DNA of 64,000 bases, taken from Nakamurella alba. Lineage in GTDB: Bacteria; Actinomycetota; Actinomycetes; Mycobacteriales; Nakamurellaceae. The translations under genes and the position numbers were made by a program. Below, piece after piece: positions 58,205 through 64,000 of this stretch (its first letter is position 1; each line of letters begins with the position of its first letter). The stretch covers positions 620,001 through 684,000 of the forward strand of contig NZ_WLYK01000001.1 in assembly GCF_009707545.1 (NCBI RefSeq), written 5' to 3'. Under the pieces are notes generated by a model. That model saw nothing but the letters and a program-made list of their open reading frames with translations, did not search any database and had not been told where the DNA came from.

Positions 58205-59439
58205 TGAACGCCTTCGGTCGACGGGTCCTGGACACCCGCTGGGTGCCCTGGACGCTGCTCCTGGTCAGCCTCGTCGGCCACGTCGTCGTCACGCTGATCG
58301 GCGCCGACCCGTTCCGGATGATCGACCTGGAGGTGTACGTCCAGGGCGCACGGCACCTCACCGACGGCACCCTCTACGACTTCTTGGTCCCGCCGTTCGA
58401 CCTGCCGTTCACCTACCCGCCGTTCTCCGCCCTGCTGTTCACCCCGATCGCCTGGTTGCCGTGGTGGTTGGCCCGGGTGATCTGGCAGGTCGCGTCGATC
58501 GCCGCGCTGGCCGGGATCGTGTGGCTGTCGCTGCGGCTGCTCGGGATCGCCCCGTCCGGTGCGACGCGGCAACGGCTGCGGGCGGGCGTGGTGACCGGCA
58601 CCGCGCTGGGCATCTGGCTGGAACCGGTGCGCACGACCCTGAACTACGGCCAGATCAACCTCTTCCTCGTGCTGGTGCTGCTGGCCGGTGCGGTGGCGAC
58701 GAAGCAGGTGTGGGCCGGCGTCAGCGTCGGCCTCACCGCCGGGATCAAACTCGTCCCGGCCATCGCCGGGCTCTACTACTTGCTGCGCCGGCAGTGGACC
58801 GCGGTGTGGGTGTCGGCGGCGGTCTTCCTGGCCACCGCCGGGCTGATGCTGCTCGTCATCCCCGGTGAGACCTGGCGCTACTTCACCGCTCTCATCTTCG
58901 ATCCCGGTCGCACCGGGCCGGTGTGGTCGGCGATCAACCAGTCCTGGCGTGGCGCGCTGGCCCGGCTCGCCGGGCAGGAGGACGTCACCACCTCGTACTA
59001 CCTGGCCGCGCTGGTCAGCTTGGTGCTCGCCGGCGCCGCCTGCGCGTACGCCCTGCGGGCGGGGGACCGGGCGGCGGCGTTCCTGAGCATCCAGTTCGCC
59101 GGCCTGCTGGTCTCGCCGATCTCCTGGTCGCACCACTGGGTGTGGATCCTGCCGGCGATCCTCTGGTGCCTGACCGGCGAGCGCCGGCGCTCGCGGCCGG
59201 TCGTCGCCCTCGGCATCGCCTGGATCGTGGCGACCTTCAGCTACCTGGTGCCGGTCCTCATCGCGGTGCAGCAGTCCGACTACGGGCCGTCGCGCCCGCT
59301 GGTGCTGTCGCTGCTCGGCACCGTCTATCCGGTGCTCGGCCTGCTCACCCTGGCGGCGATCGCCTGGCGGTGTCGTAGAGTGGGCGACCGACACGGGAGT
59401 CCGGTGCGCCGGGCTGAGAGAGGGACACGAAGTCCCTGA
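58201..59439 (+). CDS. GT87-family (polyprenol-phosphate-mannose) glycosyltransferase
   Basis: 412 residues, multi-pass (about ten helices). Family features: IDLEVYVQGARHLTDGTLYDF with the aspartate of GT-C enzymes near the first outer loop, LPFTYPPFSALLFTP, LNYGQINLFLVLVL, GIKLVPAIAGLYYLL and SPISWSHHWVW. PimE-like mannosyltransferases of this class build cell-envelope glycolipids on the outer membrane face. The final 16 or so codons lie inside the thiamine riboswitch. Confidence 0.88.
   Translation: MLNAFGRRVLDTRWVPWTLLLVSLVGHVVVTLIGADPFRMIDLEVYVQGARHLTDGTLYDFLVPPFDLPFTYPPFSALLFTPIAWLPWWLARVIWQVASIAALAGIVWLSLRLLGIAPSGATRQRLRAGVVTGTALGIWLEPVRTTLNYGQINLFLVLVLLAGAVATKQVWAGVSVGLTAGIKLVPAIAGLYYLLRRQWTAVWVSAAVFLATAGLMLLVIPGETWRYFTALIFDPGRTGPVWSAINQSWRGALARLAGQEDVTTSYYLAALVSLVLAGAACAYALRAGDRAAAFLSIQFAGLLVSPISWSHHWVWILPAILWCLTGERRRSRPVVALGIAWIVATFSYLVPVLIAVQQSDYGPSRPLVLSLLGTVYPVLGLLTLAAIAWRCRRVGDRHGSPVRRAERGTRSP
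59376..59381 (+). promoter_or_regulatory. Possible -10 box of the thi operon, inside GT87
   Basis: TAGAGT within the 3' end of the GT87 gene, about 10 nt before the riboswitch. Confidence 0.4.
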
Positions 59440-59476
59440 CCGTCGAACCTGATCCGGGTCATGCCGGCGAAGGAAC
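59391..59476 (+). ncRNA. TPP riboswitch (THI element)
   Basis: Conserved thi-box features in order: ACACGGGAGTCCGG, GGTGCGCCGGGCTGAGAG (CTGAGA at 59414), then GTCGAACCTGATCCGGGT and CATGCCGGCGAAGGAA. It precedes thiB by 42 nt and would reduce expression when thiamine pyrophosphate is plentiful. Its first 49 nt are also coding for the end of the GT87 protein. Confidence 0.95.
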
Positions 59477-59497
59477 GTCGCTCTCTTCGATCCACCC

Positions 59498-59515
59498 GTG
59501 CCCGAGGAAGGGCAC
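59498..59515 (+). promoter_or_regulatory. Shine-Dalgarno-sequestering hairpin (expression platform candidate)
   Basis: GTGCCC pairs with GGGCAC, leaving GAGGAA, the thiB Shine-Dalgarno core, in the loop; the ATG is 4 nt after the stem. No intrinsic terminator lies between riboswitch and gene, so control at translation is plausible. Confidence 0.5.
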
Positions 59516-59518
59516 CAC

Positions 59519-60682
59519 ATGAGAACAGCTCTGTTCGCCGGTAGAAGGCCGGTCCTGGCGGCCGCACTGGCCGGCATCCTGCTGCTGGCCACCGGCTGCG
59601 GCTCCGGTTCGGAACCGGCAGGAAGCACCGGCACCAGCACAGACACCGCGGTCAGCAGCAGCGCGGCCGGGTCGGGCAGCAGCGGGACGCCGGGCACCGA
59701 GGTCGCCACCGGCGAGGTCGTGCTGATCACCCACGACAGCTTCAACGTCGACGAGCAGGTGCTCGCCGACTTCGAGAAGAGCTCCGGCCTGACCGTCACC
59801 CTGCTCGCCCAGGGCGATGCCGGTGCGGTCACCAACAAGCTGGTGCTCACCAAGGACAACCCCTTGGGCGATGCCGTTTTCGGCATCGACAACACCTTCG
59901 CCTCGCGCGCGCTGGAGGCCGGTGTGCTCGACCCGTACACCTCGCCGGAGGCCGGCAACGGCTCGGACGAGCACGGTCTGGGCGCCGGCGACCCGGACCA
60001 CCGGCTGACCGCGGTGGACTACGGCGACGTGTGCGTGAATGTCGACCACACCTGGTTCACCGACAAGGGTCTCGCCGAACCGACGACCTACGAGCAGCTG
60101 GCCGATCCGGCGTACAAGGACCTGCTGGTGGTCGAGTCGCCGGCCACCAGCTCCCCGGGCCTGGCGTTCCTGCTCGGCACCGTCGCGCACTTCGGTGCGG
60201 ACGGCTGGCAGGACTACTGGACCTCGCTCAAGGCGAACGGGGTCAAGGTCACCTCCGGCTGGGAGGACGCCTACGGGGTCGACTTCTCCGGCTCGTCCGG
60301 CAAGGGTGCGCGCCCGTTGGTGGTGTCCTACGCGTCGTCCCCGCCGTACGAGGTGCCGGCCGACGCCGCCGCCGGGACCCCCGCGCCGACCGGCGCCCTG
60401 CTCGACACCTGTTTCCGGCAGGTGGAGTACGCCGGAGTGCTGACCGGGGCGAAGAACCCGGCCGGCGCGCGGAAGGTGATCGACTTCCTGCTGTCGCAGG
60501 AGTTCCAGACCTCGCTGCCGGAGCAGATGTACGTCTACCCGGTGGACACCGCGGTCGACCTGCCGGCCTCCTGGACCGAGTACGCCCCGCCGGCCACCGA
60601 TCCGGCGACCGTCGACCCGGCGGAGATCGCGACGAACCGGGAGGACTGGGTGCAGACCTGGTCCGACCTGGTCGAGGGCTGA
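59519..60682 (+). CDS. thiB: Thiamine ABC transporter substrate-binding lipoprotein
   Basis: 387 residues. Lipobox LATGC with lipidated C27, a Ser/Thr/Gly linker and a type II receptor domain: VVLITHDSFNVDEQVLADFEKSSGLTV, GDAVFGIDNTFASRAL, DYGDVCVNVDHTWF, VSYASSPPYE and FLLSQEFQTSLPEQMYVYPV. The motifs and the riboswitch identify it as the thiamine/TPP receptor. ATG 59519 is chosen because GAGGAAGG is well spaced. Confidence 0.94.
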   Translation: MRTALFAGRRPVLAAALAGILLLATGCGSGSEPAGSTGTSTDTAVSSSAAGSGSSGTPGTEVATGEVVLITHDSFNVDEQVLADFEKSSGLTVTLLAQGDAGAVTNKLVLTKDNPLGDAVFGIDNTFASRALEAGVLDPYTSPEAGNGSDEHGLGAGDPDHRLTAVDYGDVCVNVDHTWFTDKGLAEPTTYEQLADPAYKDLLVVESPATSSPGLAFLLGTVAHFGADGWQDYWTSLKANGVKVTSGWEDAYGVDFSGSSGKGARPLVVSYASSPPYEVPADAAAGTPAPTGALLDTCFRQVEYAGVLTGAKNPAGARKVIDFLLSQEFQTSLPEQMYVYPVDTAVDLPASWTEYAPPATDPATVDPAEIATNREDWVQTWSDLVEG

Positions 60683-60692
60683 TCGGACCGCC

Positions 60693-62432
60693 GTGACGGA
60701 CCTCCGGGAACGGGCCGGCACGGACCGGGCGGCTGCCGCCCGGTCCGGCGCCACGCCCGGCCCGAACCCGGAACCGCTTGCGCTGGGCCGACTCCGGACC
60801 GCCGGGCTGCTCGCTCTGGCGGCCGTCCCGGTGCTGGTGCTGCTGGTGCTGTTCTTCTACCCGGTGGCGGTCATCGTCGGGCAGGGGTTCGCCGGCCCGG
60901 ACGGGGTCGGCGCACTCGGTGATGTGCTGGCCAGGTCCCGGATCCGCCGGATCGTGCTGTTCACGGTCTGGCAGGCCGCGGCCTCCGCCGGGCTGTGCCT
61001 GCTGCTCGGGCTGCCGCTGGCACATCTGCTGTACCGCAGGAGGTTCCGCGGCCGGGCGGTGGCCCGCGCGGTGATCACCGTGCCGTTCGTGCTGCCGACT
61101 GTGGTGGTGGGGCTGGCCTTCCGGACGCTGCTGGCGGAGAACGGCCCGCTCGGGTCCTGGGGCCTGGACGGCAGCGTGTGGGCCGTGCTGGCCGCGCACG
61201 TCTGCCTGAACGTGGCCGTGGTGGTGCGGACGGTCGGGCTGGCCTGGGCCGGGATCGACGACCGGACTGCCGATGCGGCACGGAGTCTCGGCGCCGGGCC
61301 CTTGCGGGTGCTGCGCACCGTCACGCTGCCCGCGCTGGGACCGGCGATCGCCGCGGCCGCGGTGATGGTGTTCCTCTTCTGTGCCACCAGCTTCGGCATC
61401 ATGCAGGTGCTGGGCGGCGGCCGGTACTCCACCATCGAGACCGAGATCTGGCGCCAGACCGAGGAGATGCTGGACCTGCCGACCGCCTCCGTGCTCTCGG
61501 TGCTGCAGCTGGTGCTGGTGTGCGCGGTGCTGGTCGTGGCGGCGAGGCTGCGCCGGCGGACCGAGCGGACGCTGCGCCGGCGGTCGGTGCGAACCCCGCA
61601 GGTGGGCCGCCGGGACCTGCCGGCGGTCATCGTCGGTGTCCTGGTCGGGCTGGTGGTGCTGGGCCCGGTGGTGGTGATGATGCTGCGCTCCCTGCGCACC
61701 CCGGGCGGCGGGTGGGGACTCCAGAATTACCGCGCCCTGGCCGGTGTCGGCGAGGACAACGTGCTGCTCGTGCCGGTCACCGACGCCCTGGTCAACTCGC
61801 TGCAGTCGGCCGCAGTGGCCGCCGCCGTGGCGATCGCCCTCGGCGCGATGCTCGCGGTGGTGCTCGGCCGGCGGCCGCGCAGCCGGGCCGGGCGGCGGGC
61901 CACCGGGCTGCTGGACGCGGTGGTCATGCTGCCGCTGGGAGTGAGCGCGGTGACCGTCGGTTTCGGCTTCCTCGTCGCCCTCGACGCCCCGCCGCTGGAC
62001 CTGCGGTCCTCCTGGTTGCTGGTGCCGCTGGCCCAGGCACTGGTGGTCACCCCGCTGGTGGTGCGGATGCTGGTGCCGCTGGTCCGGTCCACCGACGACC
62101 GGCTGCGGCAGGCCGCCGGGGTGCTCGGTGCCCCGCCGCTGACCGTTTGGCGCACCGTCGATCTCCCGCTGGCCGCCCGCGGCGCGGCCGGCGCGGCGGC
62201 CTTCGCCTTCGCCGTGGCGCTGGGGGAGTTCGGTGCCACCAGCTTCCTGGCGCGGCCGCGGACACCCACGCTGCCGGTGGTGATCGGCCGGCTGATCTCC
62301 CGCCCCGGTGAGGTCAACGCCGGGATGGCGCTGGCCGCCGCCACCGTGCTGGCCCTGCTCTGCGTGCTGGTGGTGGCGGCGATCGACCTGCTCGGCGACA
62401 CCCGCCGGGCCGGCGGGATCGGCGGCTTCTGA
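60693..62432 (+). CDS. thiP: Thiamine ABC transporter permease
   Basis: 579 residues, fused double permease with about twelve transmembrane segments and two BPD domains. Each has an EAA-like loop: DAARSLGAGPLRVLRTVTLPALGPA and RQAAGVLGAPPLTVWRTVDLPLAARG. FGIMQVLGGGRYSTIETEIWRQ and GEFGATSFLARPRTPTLPVVI are typical of ThiP. It starts 10 nt after thiB with GTG. Confidence 0.93.
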   Translation: MTDLRERAGTDRAAAARSGATPGPNPEPLALGRLRTAGLLALAAVPVLVLLVLFFYPVAVIVGQGFAGPDGVGALGDVLARSRIRRIVLFTVWQAAASAGLCLLLGLPLAHLLYRRRFRGRAVARAVITVPFVLPTVVVGLAFRTLLAENGPLGSWGLDGSVWAVLAAHVCLNVAVVVRTVGLAWAGIDDRTADAARSLGAGPLRVLRTVTLPALGPAIAAAAVMVFLFCATSFGIMQVLGGGRYSTIETEIWRQTEEMLDLPTASVLSVLQLVLVCAVLVVAARLRRRTERTLRRRSVRTPQVGRRDLPAVIVGVLVGLVVLGPVVVMMLRSLRTPGGGWGLQNYRALAGVGEDNVLLVPVTDALVNSLQSAAVAAAVAIALGAMLAVVLGRRPRSRAGRRATGLLDAVVMLPLGVSAVTVGFGFLVALDAPPLDLRSSWLLVPLAQALVVTPLVVRMLVPLVRSTDDRLRQAAGVLGAPPLTVWRTVDLPLAARGAAGAAAFAFAVALGEFGATSFLARPRTPTLPVVIGRLISRPGEVNAGMALAAATVLALLCVLVVAAIDLLGDTRRAGGIGGF

Positions 62433-62465
62433 GATGACGGTGACCCGCGTTGGTGGTGACGTGAG

Positions 62466-63461
62466 ATGACCCTTCACATCGAGGATCTCGTGGTCCGGTA
62501 CGGATCGGACGGCACTGCCCCGGCCGCGGTGGACGGGGTGGACCTGACGGTGGCCGACGGCGAGGTGGTCGCACTGCTCGGCCCGTCCGGCTGCGGGAAG
62601 TCGACCCTGCTGCGCGCGGTCGCCGGGCTGGAACCACCGGCCGGCGGTCGGATCCGCTGGGACGACACCGATCTCGCCCGGGTGCCGGCGCACCGGCGTG
62701 GGTTCGGGCTGATGTTCCAGGACGGTGTGCTCTTCCCGCACCGCGACGTCGGCGGCAACATCGGCTACGGCCTGGAGCGGAACGGGGTGCGGCGCATCGC
62801 GATCCGGGAGCGGGTGGACGAACTGCTGGACCTGGTGGGGCTGCCGGGCTTCGCCGGCCGCGCTGTCGGGACGTTGTCCGGCGGTCAGGCGCAACGTGTG
62901 GCGCTGGCCCGCGCGCTGGCGCCGCGGCCGCGGCTGCTGCTGCTGGACGAGCCGCTGGCCGCGCTGGACCGGGAGCTGCGGGAGCGGCTGATCGGCGACC
63001 TGCGGGAGGTGCTGCGCAGCACCGGCACCACGGCGCTGTACGTCACCCACGACCAGGGCGAGGCCTTCGCGCTGGCCGACCGGGTCGGGCTCATGGATGC
63101 CGGCCGGATCCGGCAGCTGGGTGCACCGGCGCAGGTGTGGTCGCACCCGGCCGATGCCTGGGTGGCCGGCTTCGTCGGGTTCGGCGCGGTCCGGGACGCC
63201 GGGGAGCTGACCGCGGCGACCGGGGTCCCGCTGGCACCTGGTGACTGGGCGCTGCGTCCCGCCGCCTTCGAGGTGGTCGACGGGGCCGGGTTGGCGGCGA
63301 CCGTGCTGCGCTCGCTGCCGGGTCCGGACCGGTCCCGGGTGCGGGTGGAGCTCCCCAGCCTGGGGGAGCTCGACGCCCTCGGCCCGCCCGGCCCGCCCGC
63401 CCCCGGCACCAAGGTGCACCTCCGTTTCGACCCCACCCATTGCGCCCCGTTGGGTGCCTGA
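62466..63461 (+). CDS. thiQ: Thiamine ABC transporter ATP-binding protein
   Basis: 331 residues. Walker A GPSGCGKST (about 40-48), Q-loop LMFQDGVLFPHRDV, signature LSGGQAQRVALARAL, Walker B LLLLDEPLAALD and switch VTHDQGEAFALADR are intact; a regulatory TOBE-like C-terminal domain of about 90 residues follows, longer than in E. coli ThiQ. Gap to thiP is 33 bp. Confidence 0.92.
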   Translation: MTLHIEDLVVRYGSDGTAPAAVDGVDLTVADGEVVALLGPSGCGKSTLLRAVAGLEPPAGGRIRWDDTDLARVPAHRRGFGLMFQDGVLFPHRDVGGNIGYGLERNGVRRIAIRERVDELLDLVGLPGFAGRAVGTLSGGQAQRVALARALAPRPRLLLLDEPLAALDRELRERLIGDLREVLRSTGTTALYVTHDQGEAFALADRVGLMDAGRIRQLGAPAQVWSHPADAWVAGFVGFGAVRDAGELTAATGVPLAPGDWALRPAAFEVVDGAGLAATVLRSLPGPDRSRVRVELPSLGELDALGPPGPPAPGTKVHLRFDPTHCAPLGA

Positions 63462-63574
63462 TGCTCGCGGCCCGTTGGGCGCTCCGGTCCTCGCCCCTGG
63501 AGTCGTTCTGCCGGGCATTCCAGGTTCGGGGGCTGCGATCCTCGCGCCGCGACCGCTCGTGGCACGCTGATCGG

Positions 63575-64000
63575 ATGCCCCGTCCGTTGCGCTGTGCCGT
63601 CGTGGTCCCCGCCCCCGCGGCCTCGGTGCGTCGGGTGCTGGCCGGATCCCAGGTATGGGTGCGCGCGCTGCGCTCGCTCGGCCTGCGATGCAGCACCGAC
63701 GCCGGCCCGACCCTGACCACCGGTACCGACCTGCACTTCCGCTCCGACCTGCGGTTGGCCACCGACACCGCCCGGCTCACCGTCACCGGCACCGATGAGC
63801 AGGGGCTGCCGGTGCTGGCGGTCACCCTCGGCCGGCTGACCAGGGCCGACCTGCGGATCCGCACGGCGGAGACCGGCGCGGGCGTGCTGACCACGCTGGA
63901 CCTGCGGATCACCGGTCCGGACCGGTACACCCCCTACGCCCGCCGCCGTTTGATCCGGTTCGGCCAGGCGGTGCTGGGCGTGGCGACCGTCACTGCTCGC
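63575..64000 (+). CDS. Hypothetical protein, truncated by the window end
   Basis: Open from ATG 63575 to the window edge (142 codons, no stop). Beta-rich: an N-terminal PAPAASVRRVLAGSQVW, alternating strands TGTDLHFRSDLRLATDTARLTVTG, and RADLRIRTAETGAGVLTTLDLRITGP. The pattern could be an SRPBCC/START-like domain but this is a guess. No signal peptide is seen. Confidence 0.5.
   Translation, partial: MPRPLRCAVVVPAPAASVRRVLAGSQVWVRALRSLGLRCSTDAGPTLTTGTDLHFRSDLRLATDTARLTVTGTDEQGLPVLAVTLGRLTRADLRIRTAETGAGVLTTLDLRITGPDRYTPYARRRLIRFGQAVLGVATVTAR

Noticed and set aside
60249-63518. 1089-codon open frame on the minus strand across the thiamine transporter
   Set aside because: It is the antisense shadow of thiB-thiP-thiQ, low complexity (Arg/Gly/Pro/His), with no start signal or domain; high GC keeps such frames open.

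Overview
The window is high-GC actinobacterial DNA. It shows GTG starts, dense 4-nt ATGA/GTGA overlaps, a lipid-droplet-protein/xseA/ispH/DUF6542 block ordered as in mycobacteria, and many promoters whose -10 box lies only 5-8 nt before the start codon (leaderless transcripts). Gene content fits a Nakamurella- or Frankia-like soil actinomycete; the genus is inference. I saw no rRNA, tRNA or CRISPR array.

Layout. 0.1-6 kb: a two-component system, a PIN-PhoH ATPase and a membrane-anchored surface protein with a long proline-rich tail. 6-13.4 kb: a 117-bp tandem repeat and a perfect terminator, then fumarase, DUF4245, xseB-xseA-lipid-droplet protein, ispH, DUF6542 and rmuC. 13.6-23.1 kb: an assimilatory sulfur operon (Cys-containing leader peptide, sulfite reductase, zinc-ribbon protein, cysH, cysC, cysD, cysN, sulfonate-type ABC transporter, sirohydrochlorin chelatase). 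These genes take up sulfur compounds, activate sulfate, reduce it to sulfide and help make the siroheme the reductase needs. 23-31.6 kb: L,D-transpeptidase, CGNR and IclR regulators, an EamA transporter, DNA alkylation repair (ogt plus Ada-AlkA), a methyltransferase and ychF.

31.6-46.3 kb is an accessory region, locally poorer in G+C. Right after ychF lies the C-terminal stub of a tyrosine recombinase, followed by coding debris, an 18-bp direct repeat (32260 and 38452), an HTH gene next to a DUF3039-like fusion, an intact IS21 element with a 5-bp target duplication inside a small HTH gene, a frameshifted HTH gene, an XRE-like regulator with a palindromic operator, orphan small genes, a duplicated PCD-VOC fusion, a Phd/PIN toxin-antitoxin pair with a palindromic operator, an SMR efflux pair with its TetR regulator, and a SnoaL gene killed by one amber codon.

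46.4-52.1 kb: a tightly packed cluster (DUF917, hydantoinase A, NTF2-like, dipeptidase, PucR), probably catabolic for hydantoin-like or related nitrogen compounds. 52.1-58.1 kb: WYL regulator divergent from a DinB protein, hydrolase, secreted glycosidase-like protein, acyltransferase and F420-type oxidoreductase. 58.2-63.5 kb: a GT87 mannosyltransferase whose 3' end runs into a TPP riboswitch that governs a thiamine ABC transporter (thiB-thiP-thiQ). The window ends inside an unassigned gene.
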